Of a stretch of DNA of 64,000 nucleotides, positions 11,475 to 24,931 are shown piece by piece. The notes below the pieces were generated by a model. It saw nothing but the letters and a program-made list of their open reading frames with translations, made no database searches and was not told the DNA's origin. The DNA comes from Halisarca cf. caerulea (Eukaryota > Porifera > Demospongiae > Chondrillida > Halisarcidae), in NCBI GenBank assembly GCA_963170055.1, contig CAUJGJ010000378.1, positions 47,501 through 111,500 of the forward strand, written 5' to 3'. The first letter of the stretch is position 1; each line of letters begins with the position of its first letter. The position numbers and the translations under genes are program-made.

Positions 11475-13184
11475 GTGGAGCCACATTGGTGTACAAGTGT
11501 ACACTGGAGGTGGAATAAGAGCACTGATCTGTGGCAAGTGGACTGTACTCGCCCAGGAGGCCAAGTATGTATGGATGGTGCCATATGAACATATCGCCAA
11601 CATGCACATGATCATAATATTAATATTGCATTGTTTTACAGTACTACAAAGTATGGTCACCAATGGGATAGGTCACAAGTATGCCATGAGAACTGAAGTG
11701 TGTGTGCAGTTAGGCACATGGTCACACATACTGTAACAGTTTGTAGTGAATTAGGTGCACCTGGAACACATGGTTTGGAGGACACCCAATGACACATGCA
11801 CTCCAGGTTGACAATTAATGTACTGTACGCCTATGTTGTAACCCGATGGCTAAATTTTCCAGTTGGATAACCGGACGCCAGTTGTTCAATGGGTTGACTG
11901 GTTAGGCTCCACTCACTTCGCTCACTCAGCAAAAAAACTGTTGCTCAAACACTCCTATAAGTCGTTGAGCTTCATTACTGATGCTGTCGTGGAGGTTAGT
12001 TTTATTGCTGCTCTGTGTAGGGCCTCCATTGTGGATGGTATGGCTTCGACCTTGCCATACAGTTGCACAACAGGATCGCCTGTTGTGCATGTTTACGCAA
12101 CCGGCAACTGTTGGACAACTGGACAGATCATATGACATTGTATATATTGCTCAAAAACAACATCTGAAGCATTCTTCACCATACGACAGTGATTTTTGTA
12201 TGCCTTCTACACCATTAAGTACTACATGTGAATCTAGTACGTATGTAATAGTTATACAATGGCAGTTTGCGAAGTATGGATTATCCACACACGAGAGCCG
12301 AGGGTGTGTGCGTGTATAATCCACACTCTGCAAATGCCATTGCATACCTATTAAATACACTGCCCATGCAGGGCTTTTATTTGTGGAGAATCAGCTCACC
12401 GATATTTGGCAGAGAATCCTACCTCTGACAACGAGAATCCAAACTCTCCCAATGCTGCTAAAAGTCATTACAAGGACAGTAGTACACTTGTGAATAATCA
12501 AAGTGTATAAAGTTTTCGCACCGGCTTCGAAGAGTTTGAAAAGTGGCAAGTTTCATGATGGTATGTTTTCGGCTTTGAGAGGTTAGATATAGCAAGGCGG
12601 CAGCTACCGCTGCTTTAGTAGAAGACTGGCTCGTCGGGTAAACTTATAAGTTCTAACAACAGTACTATCCTCAACCTCAATGTGTGGGCAGCTGAGGAAT
12701 GAAGCCATACAATGTGCTAGATTGTTAAAGTTGGATTCTGGATAAGTCGGATCACTAGGGACAGCAATTGCAAAATTAATTCCACTTATCAGAATTTATA
12801 CTTCACAGAGTTTGTATATATCAGTTTTAATTGAGTGGGGACAAATAAACCCATTTGACTTATCTAGAACTTCCAGTTGAGCAAGTTCTACTTAAGTGAA
12901 CTGCACTGTATTGTAATGACTGACTTTTGTGTATAATTATCCTTTCCCTAATATTTGCTGGGGTATAACTGCAATAAAAAGCCAAGCAGGCTCTTGTTGC
13001 AGTTATATCCCGCTTGTGGAAGCTGACTTAGCATGGTTACCCCGGAAACAGGGTATATGTGAGCATATTATGTGTGTATAGTGCATTTCTGCACGAGTGG
13101 AGCCAACATTAGTTTAATGCAGTTTTTGGATGCAAGTTCAAAGTAGTGAAATGATGAAAATAGTAGTGCCTCACCTGAATCTTT
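11475..13184. other. Intergenic, no gene seen
   Basis: No supportable gene. A small inverted repeat (GGGTATAACTGCAA versus TTGCAGTTATATCCC) lies at about 12957-13019. A weak candidate inverted pair built on CCAGTTG occurs near 11858 and 12128. Confidence 0.4.
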
Positions 13185-13530
13185 AAGTGTGTGGTCGGGT
13201 CCTACTGGATCACAAGTGTGTGGTTGGGTCCTACTGGATCACAAGTGTGTGGTCGGGTCCTACTGGATCACAAGTGTGTGGTTGGGTCCTACTGGATCAC
13301 AAGTGTGTGGTCGGGTCCTGTACTGGATCACAAGTGTGTGGTCGGGTCCTACTGGATCACAAATGTGTGGCTGGGTCCTATTGGATCACAAGTGTGTGGT
13401 TGGGTCCTACTGGATCACAAGTGTGTGGTCGGGTCCTACTGGATCACAAGTGTGTGGTCGGGTCCTACTGGATCACAAGTGTGTGGTCGGGTCCTACTGG
13501 ATCACAAGTGTGTGGTCGGGTTTTACTGGA
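13185..13530. repeat. 29-bp minisatellite, array 1 (~12 copies)
   Basis: Tandem copies of a 29-bp unit with core CCTACTGGATCACAAG, spacer GTGTGTGGTCGGGT. It lies 3' of ANK2. Because 29 leaves remainder 2 on division by 3, a unit without stops in any register opens all three plus frames, so the open frames here are not genes. The left flank (AGTGCCTCACCTGAA) is shared with array 2. Confidence 0.97.
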
Positions 13531-13671
13531 TTTCTTGGATTCTCTCCATCTTAAAGTTTATAGATTGTCAATGATAATCATCTGCATAGTAAACCAGCAC
13601 ACAAGTAATGAGTGATAAAAATTCATTGAATGTGTTTTTATGACACCACACGTATAATGAGAGGTTGCTTC

Positions 13672-13988
13672 TTACCAGTGAAATTTTCCCTGTGACAGTT
13701 CTTCTCTGACATCCTTCACAAGAAGTGGAAATCCTGTCAACCTAAGAGCTTCAAACACTGTCTCCCAAGTACGTGGTAGGTCTCCAGTACCATCTGCTCC
13801 ACACAACCATCTGTGGGTCACCTCCAGGAAACATTCCTTTACGAGTGCAAGACATTGCTTGTAAACCACATCTATGGTCATAGTCTCCACATGTAAGTGG
13901 ACAGCAAACTCCTTCCATCTGGAGTGCATCTTCTTCCCCACAAGACGCCAGAGATTGGCTTCAGTTAGCGTCAGGTCACACTGGAATT
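13672..13988 (-). CDS. ANK2 exon 5, third Death-like domain
   Basis: Acceptor TCATGTGCAG| at 13989-13998, phase 1, then 317 nt to the stop. It encodes FQCDLTLTEANLWRLVGKKM and the Death-like segment KEFAVHLHVETMT ... RTWETVFEALRLTGFPLLV. About 68-70% identical by eye to exon 4, so the two arose by tandem exon duplication. A (CA)n tract lies just upstream in the intron. Confidence 0.7.
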
Positions 13989-14013
13989 CTGCACATGAAT
14001 TGGCAAATGACTA

Positions 14014-14076
<63 letters not shown>

Positions 14077-17000
14077 CACTCAGTCTCTGCAATAAGAGAG
14101 TATCTCACTTGGAAATCGTGTACTGGCTTTGAGATAGGGCTTTGGCTTTGGCTTAACCCGTCTGTGAGGAAAATCTCTGCCTAGAAGGACCAGGCAGCAA
14201 CACCATTTTTGTGAATATCATAATATGACGTCATGGTCTGTTACTTCACAATCCACATGCACTTCATGTCATGCATGATATGCACGTGCACGAGGGAATG
14301 ATAATAACAATATAATATTACATGAAAAGTACCTTCAATAGGATCTGCTCAGTCGAACATGCAACACTTGAAAGTGCAAGTCACTGAGCAGAGTCAATTG
14401 TACAATGTGTACTGTCAGAAGACGTTTCTCACCTCCTGAACACTCTTTTGACAGTGCTTCTCTGATGTCTTCCACAAGAAGTGGAAATCCTGTCAACTTA
14501 AGAGCTTCAAACACTGTATCCCAAGTACGTGGAAAGTCTCCAGTACCATCTCCTCTACGCAACCATCGGCGAGTGAGCTCCTTAAAACATTCCTCTGCAA
14601 TTGCAAGACACTGCTTGTAAACCACATCTGTGGTCCTAGTCTCCACATGTAAGTGGACAGCAAACTCTTTCCATCTGGAGTGCATCTTTCTCCCCGCAAG
14701 ATTCCAGAGATTGGTTTCAGTGAGAATATTGGCATCAGCTATACAGAAGGTGATGAGAAGCATTGTCATGTAGAAACACGAGCTGAACATAAAGGCTGAC
14801 TGCAAGCATCTCACCTGCATTCCGTGCCTTGCTTCTCTGTGTACCACCAGGTGGCACTGGTGAGGAAGGAACTACTCCTGTCGTTACCTTAGAATAGCAT
14901 ATATCTGTACAAATGAGAAAAGTATTGCAATGTGCAATTTTACAGCCATAGCCAAATAAGATAATCAACATGCGATTTCTGCACTCACCATGACTGAGTG
15001 AAGGCAGCATTGTATCTGATGTGGGTATCTAGTAAATGGTGAGGACAAGAAAGTGGTTACAGTTACCAGATTACAATGACTAGCAAAAACGGACATGTCT
15101 ATACCAACATTTGTCACAGACAATCCTCTTTCCATCTTCTCTCTGATGTCATCCATGGTCTTCTTGGTCTCAAAGTGTCCAATGGCATCAAGTAAGGTCT
15201 TCCAGGTCACACTGTGGCCATGTTTCAACCAGTACTTTAACATGGAGCAGTAGGCATCATCACTGCCATCAGCATCCTTGGCTAGTTTGTCCAATACAGG
15301 TGCATTTACTTTCAGAAGCTCACCCACTCTTCTCCATTTGCTCAACTCCTTTACATTGGACCGGACACATTCCTCTACATCAGATTGTTCAGGTGTTTGT
15401 GCGAGAACAACATTTTGAGCCGCCTTGCTACCCTCCTCCTCTTTGATCAGACACCCACACATTATCAGTAATGTACGGATGTAATCTTCACCAAATTCGC
15501 TCCCTCTCACTTTCTTCAGAGACCTAAGAATTTCCATCCTTTTCTGTGCCATTTCCTTTGGCAGGTCAGCCCACATACCTGGTCTACCACCTGCTCTCTC
15601 AATCATACCAGCAATGTCATGGAGGTCAAACTGACGAGCTATGTCAAGTGGACTCAGTCCATTAGGAAAGAGTTCATAGATAGTGTACTTTGTGCGTGGA
15701 TGGGAGATAACCCTTTCTGCATACTTGTGTTGAGCTGTCGATTGTGCTCCTGGGCCAAGCTGTTTGCAGAAAATGAGGGATAAATGAAGGGGATTCAGAG
15801 GATCATCTAAAATGTGAAGCTCATTCAGCCAATTCTCAATCACTTCCTGAGGCTTTGTCCTAATACGCACAGCTTGCACTAATTTACGCATTCTCTGTTG
15901 ATCTAATGGTAAATCAGAATCAACTATTTCATCAAATAAATCGGCATGTCCACTGACAGCAGCCAAACACAGGACTCTGTTGATATCAATGAGGTTATTC
16001 TTACTGAGGGTGGATATAACATTAACAAAGTTGCTGCCATCACACACAATACCACTTGCTTCAACGTATGATTTTAGTCTTTGACTTGAAACACTTTTGT
16101 AAGCAATGAAATGCTCGAGAGAATTCATTCCAAAATTATCAAGATGGCTAATCTTTCCTCCAGACAACAATAGCCTTTGCATTAGTTCTATGTGGGATAT
16201 GCCATAGAACATCGGTGTTGCACCCCACTCATCAACTGCATTGACATCACATCCTCGTTCAACCAACAGATCAACGAGATCCATCCTGTCATAATTAGCA
16301 GCAGCATGAAGAGCATTTAAGCCACCGCTAGTTGCCATATTTATTGGACAACCTTCATCCAGCAATAGTGAGACTATCTCATTGTCACCTCTCTGAACAG
16401 CCTGATGTAGGGGAGTCCCATTGTGCCCCGCTACCATTGTCATTGATGCCTTCCCACCTGACCTAAGCAATGCACACACTGATTCCAGGTGACCATGGCT
16501 AGCTGCTGTGTGCAATGGAGTAATACCTTCATCATTTACTACATTGACATCCAGCCCATGATTAACAAGCATCTCAATTATGTCAACTTTACCAAACATA
16601 GTTGCAATATGGGCGGCAGAAATACCATTGTCATCTGTAACGTTACTCGGGCAGCCTTTTTTAAGCAATAAGGACACCATATCCTTGTGACCCTCTGCTG
16701 CAGCCTGATGAAGTGGAGTTCCTAGTCCATCAGCTGTGACTGTCATAATTCTCCCTCCACCTAACCCAATCAATGTACGAGCTGATTCCAGCTGATTTTC
16801 ACATGCTGCTGAATGCAAAGGTGTACGTCCTCTATCGTCTTCTATATTGACTTCCAACCCATGACTCACAAATTTTTCAATAATGTCCACTTGACCAGTT
16901 GCAGCTGCAATATGTAGGGCAGTAAGGTCACCATTGATAGTCAAATTCATTGGGCAGCCCTCACTCAACAGTAGTGAAACTATGTCCTTGTTTCCCCGCC

Positions 17001-19782
17001 TTACAGCAACATGCAATGGAGTTCCTCCATCTCCAGCTATCATTGTTATTGATCTCCTTCCTCCTAATCGGAGTAAAGCACAAACTGATTCCAATCGGCC
17101 ATGATAGGCAGCCCAGTGCAAAGGAGTTGCTCCATCATCGTCCTCTATGTTAGCATCCAATCCACAATCTATAAGATACGTAATAAGCTCTACTTGGCCA
17201 AAGTGGGCTGCAAAATGGAGGACAGATACACCGTTGTTGGCTCGAGTGGTAATAGGACAACCTTCCTTCAGTAAAAGTGTAACCATATCTTTGTGACCTC
17301 CTGCTACAGCCTGATGTAGGGGAGTCCCTCCCTCCCTGCCACTCTTTGTTAGTGACTTCCTTCCACCCAATCTAAGCAATGCACGTACTGATTCAAACTG
17401 GCCGTGGAGGGCTGCTGAATGTAAGGGAGTCCTACCTTCATTGTCCTCAACATTGACATCCAACCCGTAATAAACCAACATTTCAATAATGACAACATGA
17501 CCACATTGAGCAGCTAAATGGAGGGCAGTTGAGCCATCACCATCCCTTAGTCTGACATCCAATCCTTGCTTAACAAGCATCTTAACTATGTCAACCTCAC
17601 CAGACATAGCTGCAAAATGGACAGCAGACTTGCCATTGGCATCTGTAACATTAGTTGGGCAACCTTCTTTCAGCAATAAGGACACCATCTCCTTGTGACC
17701 TTTTTCTGCAGCGACATGAAGTGGAGCTCCTAGTCCATCACCTGTTATTGATCTCCTTCCACCTAACCCAATCAATGTACGAGCTGATTCCAGTTGATTG
17801 TTGCATGCTGCTGAATGTAAAGGTGTAAATCCTCTATCATCTTGTATATTGACATCTAACCCATGACCCACCAACATTTCAATAATGTCCACTTGACCAG
17901 TTACTGCTGCAATATGCAAAGCAGTGAGGCCATCAGTGGTAGTCAAATTCATTGGGCAGCCCACACTCAACAGTAGTGAAACTATGTCCTTGTTTTCTTG
18001 TAACACAGCAACATGCAATGGAGTTCCTACACCTCCAGCTATCATTGCCATTGATCTCCTTCCTCCTAATCTAAGCAAAACACAAATTGATTCAAATTGA
18101 CCATGACAGGCAGCCCAGTGTAAAGGAGTTGCTCCATCATCATCCTCTATGTTAGCATCCAATCCACAATCTATGAGATATGCAATAAGCTCTTCTTGGC
18201 CAAACTGGGCCGCAAAATGAAGGACAGATGCACCCTTGCTGGTTCGAGTAGTAACAGAACAACCTTCCTTCAGTAAAAGTGTGACCAAATCCTTGTGACC
18301 ACCTGCTACAGCATGATGTAGCGGAGTCCCTTCATCTCCAGCTATCTTTGTTAGTGAATTCCTTCCACCCAATCTAAGCAATGTACGTACTGATTCTAAT
18401 TTACCGAAGGCAGCTGCTACGTGTAAGGGAGTCTTACCTTTGTTAATTACAACATTGACATCCAACCCGTGATTAACCAACATTTCAATAATGACAATCT
18501 GACCATATTGAGCAGCACAATGGAGGGCAGTAAAGCCATTACTTGCTTTAATGTCTATTGGACAACCTTCATTCAGTAAAAGTGTGACCACATCCTTGTG
18601 ACCACCTGCTGCAGCCTGATGAAGTGGAGACCCTGCTTTACCAGCCACCATTGTCATCAGTTTTCTTCCACCAACACTAAGCAACATTTCAATAACCTCC
18701 AGTTGACCGTCTGCAGCTGCTGCATGTAAGGGGGTCCGCCCTGTTGAATTAAGTACAGATTCTGCTAAATTCAGGAGCAGCTCAACTTCATCTTTTCCTT
18801 GCATAGTAGCATACATAGAAGGAGTCAATCCATTATGGTCTTCCGGGTCAATGCAACACCCTTTGTTAATTAGCAGTTTCACTGTATCTACCTGACCCTC
18901 ACCAGCAGCACAATGGAGAGGTGTACGACCGTCTTCATCAGTTACGTCAACTGAAACACCTAACTCTACACACTCCTTCAGTTTAGCAGTGTCTCCAGAT
19001 CGGGCAGCATCAAAGATATCACATTTCCTACTATTGTGGACTCCTGCATGATCCAAGCTGGGAAGAATCCTACTCTTAACGGGAACCATACGGCACCCTC
19101 TATCCATCAGCAGTCTTATCACCTCCACCTGACCATGTGCTATAGCATGATGTATAGGAGACCAGCCGTCTTCATCAGTCAGGTCAACTGGGACACCTAG
19201 ATCTAGATATGCCTTCACTGAGGCAATGTCCCCAGATTGAGCTGCTTTGAAAATATTTTCCCCAAAATTGTTTTCCATCTTGGAAATTTCACTACCGGGA
19301 GAGTTGCTAGCTTTTAGGCCAATCTGCTCGCTACTGTTTACTCCTTTAGAACTTACACCAACAGAAGTGCTGGAAGCCACAGTGTCATCAACTTCAACAG
19401 TTCCACCATGTTCAACCAACAATTCCATTACTGAGTACTGCTCGCACATCACTGCCCACTGCAATGGTGTAGTGTGTTCATTATCAAGTGCATTAACATG
19501 ACTGCCCATCTCAATGAGAATCCGGACACACTCAACCGATCCATTTCCAGTAGCATAGTGTAATGCGGTACGTCCGTTGTTATCAACTGAGTCAATGTAG
19601 CAACCATTCTCTTGTAAGAGCTGTATTACTTCAACCTGACCACATGCTGCAGCATGATGGAGAAGAGACCAACCTTCTTCATCGGTGAAGTTTACAGGAG
19701 TACCAGCATCAAGGTATGATTTTACCGCAGGGACATCCCCCGTCTGTATTGAATCTAACATATCATCTCGTTCTGCTTGCAT
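13672..19782 (-). CDS. ANK2: ankyrin-repeat protein with three Death-like domains
   Basis: Minus-strand model of five exons: 15109-19782, 14989-15028, 14815-14904, 14433-14738, 13672-13988. All junctions are GT-AG and all phases agree, giving 1808 aa. Exon 1 encodes the ankyrin array, including about eight 101-residue three-ankyrin modules, and a Death-like domain at residues ~1481-1550 (SKWRRVGELL ... MLKYWLKHG ... TWKTLLDAIGHFE). A Ser/Thr/Pro linker follows (~1559-1602). Two more Death-like domains come from exon 4 (~1603-1704) and exon 5 (~1705-1808), both with RWKEFAVHLHVET, then PRTW and the LTGFPLLV helix. Presumed cytosolic scaffold with multiple Death-fold contacts (inference). The final TGG|TAA sits on a possible donor (TG|GTAAGA), so the tail could extend. 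The start matches ANK1. Confidence 0.82.
14016..14075. repeat. (CA)n microsatellite in ANK2 intron
   Basis: Pure CA tract of 60 bp within the intron between the two Death-like-domain exons, directly upstream of the exon 5 acceptor in the gene's orientation. Confidence 0.97.
14433..14738 (-). CDS. ANK2 exon 4, second Death-like domain
   Basis: A 306-nt exon (phase 1 to phase 1) bounded by acceptor TTCTGTATAG and donor GGAG|GTGAGA. It encodes DANILTETNLWNLAGRKM, then the Death-like core with KEFAVHLHVETRTTD, ECFKELTRRWL and TWDTVFEALKLTGFPLLV. ANK4 has an exon of exactly the same length and boundaries, and ANK3 a 302-nt version ending in a stop, which supports a real exon. Confidence 0.78.
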
Positions 19783-20300
19783 TCTTGATCAAAGTTAGTA
19801 GCTTGAACACTCCAATGGAATACTTCTGGAAAATTAAATGTGACCGCCAGTTGTTTCAAGTGTCCTTATAGCCTATACATTGAATAAGAAAACTATGGAT
19901 ACGTCATATATATAATTTCTCTAAGCAGTCATATTCAGTATGAAAAATCAGCAAACAGCAATGCCATGTTATTTCATTGCCATTGATATTCTATAGATCA
20001 TGAAATATTATTATCTGACTATATGCTATGGTCTCTACTATAAAGCAAGGGAAGCAATGTGTATAATAAGCAGATTCTGAATAATAAGTGCATAATATTA
20101 TTATGTGTGTGTGCGTTTAATACATGTGTACATGTACGTGCATGAGTTTATTCACCGTACTGTAGAAATTTTTGGCAGAACTTCAATGGCTTCGGATTCG
20201 CATAATTTTATCTGTGAATTTTACTTAACTGCTGGAAAATGGCGGCCATAGCTGTTTATAGGTATCGGACACTTCAGAAATAATAGATCCTGGTCATCAG
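19783..20300 (-). promoter_or_regulatory. 5' flank of ANK2, candidate promoter
   Basis: Near-duplicate of the ANK1 5' flank for its first ~260 bp (GCTTGAACACTCCAATGGAA, GTGTCCTTATAGCC, TAGATCATGAAATATTATTA). An AAAATGGCGGCCATAGC motif at about 20236-20252 is the best candidate initiator-type element. No TATA box placed with confidence. Confidence 0.4.
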
Positions 20301-22249
20301 GCCTGTACTTTGTTATATACAGTTGGACAACTGATTGTCCTCAGTATAATGATGCTTAAGTTCTTTCAAGTCAGCTTATGCGGAAGCCAGGGTGTGCTGT
20401 CCAACCATCTAGCTTCGGCGGAAACATTTATATGAGCTGTTCAGGAGTGGATCAACAAGCTGATGGACATGATTCAAGCCTATAGACCTCAGAATTAGCC
20501 TACGAAATAACACCAGGCTTTGTCGAATATGATATGCTTCACACCGTCAATCGAGTTCTTCACTTAAATGCGTAAATGGGACGGCACCATATTTTTAGTC
20601 TGGCTTCCTAGACTAGTAGGCTACATGTATGCGTAATAAAAACGTGAACAGTCGACTTTCAAGTGATTTGTGAAATTTACATCCTACAAAAATTTTGGAC
20701 AGTAGGGTAACTCCCAATGATGTCGTACATCAAAGAAGCTGCACTGGGCAATATTCGGGATACCTATCCTGCAGTCAGGACAGTATTTGCACGTGTTATC
20801 CAAGATCTGTACAGAGCAGCTGTCTTTTAAGTGTTGAAAAGGAGATAAATTATTAACACATGGTTTTGTTTTACTGACCTTAATCCTCAGGTGCTACGCG
20901 CCCTCGGCTCTCGGCCCAAAAACATGTTACTCCCTAGGGAGCCATGTGGTAACTAGTATGCATGTGCAATGTGCGTACGTATGTGTAGAAATGTGCATAT
21001 TATGCATATATTATCTGTACATGTCTATGTACATGTACACACATAATACAGCATGTACACACATATGTATATGTATACATACATGTATACATACAATGTA
21101 TATGCATGTACATAAAGTTAAAAAGTCAAATCTCAATATTTAGACAGGATGCCCCTTTAGCCCCTTGGCTGGTCTTCCAGGGGATTTTCTGTGATCTCAT
21201 ACATGCATGGCAAATTTATACACACAAACACAAACAAACAATAAAATGTAACAATTATGTTCTGATCAATCAATTTGCTGGCTATAGTTGATGTTCTTCC
21301 AGCTCCTTTGGTTTCTGCTTTTGTTGGTGGGGGAGTAGGGAAAAAACGCCAAAGAGTCACTTCTGTTGGGGATAGACCTTCATCTATCCCATAACCCAGC
21401 CTCAGGATCACCTGCTCCATTAAACATGCCACAGACACCCCCCTACATGTACACAGGGTATTCACAACCGACCGTGGCTAGTTCTGATATGGTTCGTTTC
21501 TTCTTTGTAACATCATTAATCAGCGGCTGTCCTTGGTGTGTCACCAAGCATATTTTTAATGATGTTTAGCATTTCATGGAGGAACAGAAAGGGAAGAGAG
21601 GGTGACTTTGGTGAATTCATTCCTACATATGTGTGAAAAGCCACAAAAATGGCAGTTTTGTTGAAGCCTGTGACAAAGTCGCTAATGCAGACCTCTAGTT
21701 GCCTCAATCCTTTTTAATCCTACCCCTAACAGCTGATTTGAGGTCACCCATCTATCATGGAGCTCTTCATCTTTTATCATAATAATTCTGCATATGTATG
21801 AAGCGGTCATTGGCCAACAGTCTTTTGTCTTGCATTCATCCTCAAAATTTGTTGTGAAGATAAAACCTTGTACATATATAATAGCTAGCAATATAAGAGT
21901 GGACTTAGAGACCTATTCATAGTTCGATAAGAGATTTATCAACCTGACCACATCAAAAGAAACGCCCACGCATAGTTGTGTAATAAAAGAATACATTGCA
22001 TTCTATACTATAAAAGTATATAAACTGCCATGGACATAGTGAATTTCTGCATGATACAGTAACTGTAATTATTGTGGGATTATTAGTGTTGCCCTGTCAA
22101 TTGTTACAACGCATTTTCACTGTATGTGCAATGATTATCCTGATAATCACAATATTATCACAATATCAAAATCACTGACAATACGATTATCACTGCAAAA
22201 ATTATCATGAATATCAGGAGTATATCATGATTCTTGTCCATGGCAGCGT
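20301..22249. other. Intergenic, no gene seen
   Basis: AT-rich with an ACATGTA-rich stretch at about 20950-21115. Several short open frames on both strands carry no recognisable motif. Confidence 0.4.
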
Positions 22250-23470
22250 CATATATATTCCAAAACTTGTCGAGTGCATAAAAGAGCAAGTGAACTAAAA
22301 AAACTGAACATACAGATGTCGGCAGTCCTATAGCATTGATTATTTCTTAAGCTCAATTTATTTCTCACTCAATTGAAATAGACTTCAACTATGGTGTGAT
22401 GCATACATTCTTTTTGAAAATGAAAACCTGGACAATCTCCCTACACATATAGTTCATAATATGCATGGAAGATGGAAACATGCAAAAACATGACAGGATG
22501 TGAGGCCATAGGGTGGACACCTACACTACATTGTGCTTGTGATCATTTACATCCCATTTACAATTTCTCAGCTTATGACTGGCAGGTATATAAAATAGTA
22601 ACATGATTAAGAAATCCCTGTCTATATTTACCCCTTACATGCTCACATACTAACTTAATCAGCATCAGATGATCGATCCTGTAGTTGCTGCACACTCCAG
22701 AGTTAACAGACCAATGTAGATACAATGCACTGAGCTCTCCTTGATCAAATGACACTGAAAGGTTACGGATGTGTATAATTTCTAGATTCTGGCTGCATGC
22801 ATGAGATAAGTAAAACTCTAGTAACAGCTACTATTACATAGTATGCTCCAAAACAACATCTAGAATTTGTGATGATACTTTCTGTACTAGACAGCAATAA
22901 TTCTGGCTTAACAGTGTTGAGTATAGTCTTGCGGCGCTAGACCATCACCCCTCTCAATGATTTAGACACAAAGAAAAATTGATTTGGAATTACTGTAATT
23001 AAAAACTTATGAGAATGCTGCCCTGTACACTTAAATCAGAACTCGCCTGGAAGCTAAACACACAGAAAGCCAAAGAAAGGAAACTAAATAGATGCAATGA
23101 AGTTCTAATTAAAACAGAATCAAGGCCAACCATTGAGACGTCTGAATCAACATCTCGAGATCCTACCACATGCACAAAACTGGCCGAGCATGAGCCATTC
23201 TGGTCTTGTCTTATGCAATGGGTTCATAGCACTCTGCCAAACGAATTCTGGGCAGGGCTGCCTGCAAAAACATCTACTTCTTATAATGACATACATCGGT
23301 ACCATGAGGGAAGACCGCGTATACGTACGGAGAATTATGCAGTATAATTATTACCAGCGTTACCAGGACTTCAGGTTTTGAGTTTTCTTTTTTCTTGAGG
23401 AGTATCCCAAGGCATCCTATGTCCCAGGCCCATATATTTATTCGTATGTATCTCTATAATCACCGATTAG
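22250..23470. repeat. Segmental duplication block B, copy 1
   Basis: Aligns in pieces with 35330-35600 (GATGTCGGCAGTCCTA versus GCATGTCGGCAGTCCTA) and 37985-39330 (CAATTTCTCAGCTTATGACT, TGCTCACATACTAACTT, TTACCAGGACTTCAGG). The ANK3-side copy is split by an insertion of ~2.4 kb. No coding region supported; open frames in it are not conserved between the copies. Confidence 0.75.
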
Positions 23471-23969
23471 ACATAGTCGACCGGCTTTTCGGCAATACTA
23501 CGCGTGCCAGGCTGAGTACGTTACATGCAGGACAGGGAATCTACTTGAATTAAGGCCATTGCACCTCACGTCTGAGTTCGACCATGAATACAAAGCAGTT
23601 GTAAAGGCTAGCTCATGCAGACACGTATAATACAAGTATACGCCCCGCATACGTGTGTGGCAAGGACAAACAAAGTAAGAATCTGTAATCTAGGATATAA
23701 ACTCTAGCTTAGCTTATTAGTAAGTACCGCTGAGAGATAGATCACAAAGGTTGACTTATACAGCTTCTGTCCGCCGGAATCTGCACCAGCTCTCTGACAC
23801 GAATAACCGTTCACCACTTGAAATACGGAGTATACTGTACTTGTATAGTATATAAAATTGGTATCGCATACCAACGTAACGTTAACGCGTATCCCGCCCC
23901 TTCTCGCCGGTAGGGCGCTTGCGGGAGACGGTCTAGCTGGCCAGACTAACTGTGTACATGATGAACATG

Positions 23970-24073
23970 TAGTCTCGTCAACCAGACCCTGTTTCGCCTC
24001 GTTTCGCCTAGTATGCAGTAAAAATGGCGGATAATAATAAACAAGACGAAACAGGGTCTGGTTGACGAGACTA
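23970..24073. mobile_element. 104-bp MITE with 9-bp target-site duplication
   Basis: Inverted ends TAGTCTCGTCAACCAGACCC... match perfectly for 27 bp. Directly outside both ends is ATGAACATG (23961-23969 and 24074-24082), a 9-bp target duplication typical of Mutator-like elements. Block C near 56.9 kb has no equivalent, so the insertion is younger than the ANK3/ANK4 duplication. Confidence 0.85.
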
Positions 24074-24438
24074 ATGAACATGCACTAATTTTGCTTGCCT
24101 CTTATACAGTCCGGCCACAACTCAACAACAACAACAAGTGGAATTTCCGAACGAAACAAAATAATATATACATAAGTTATTGTATAATAATAATTATTAA
24201 TGCGGGTTAAGAACAAAATCATTGGAATTTCTGTTGTTACAAAGAAACAGCTGTTACAACAACTTCCAAACTGAAAAAATAGTAGTTTTGATTCATATAC
24301 AAATTACTACACAAACCCCTTAATAATGATTGCACAGTCTTTCCCTCATCCTGCATCAGTAATGAAACATACATGTGAAGTTGGTCCATGCAGCATACAT
24401 ATCACATGCGTTGACTGACACTCACACATGTACGCATG

Positions 24439-24931
<493 letters not shown>

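Noticed and set aside
23009..23381. 112-codon frame in block B as a small gene
   Set aside because: The paralogous block near 38.6-39.0 kb does not keep the frame, so it is not under coding constraint.
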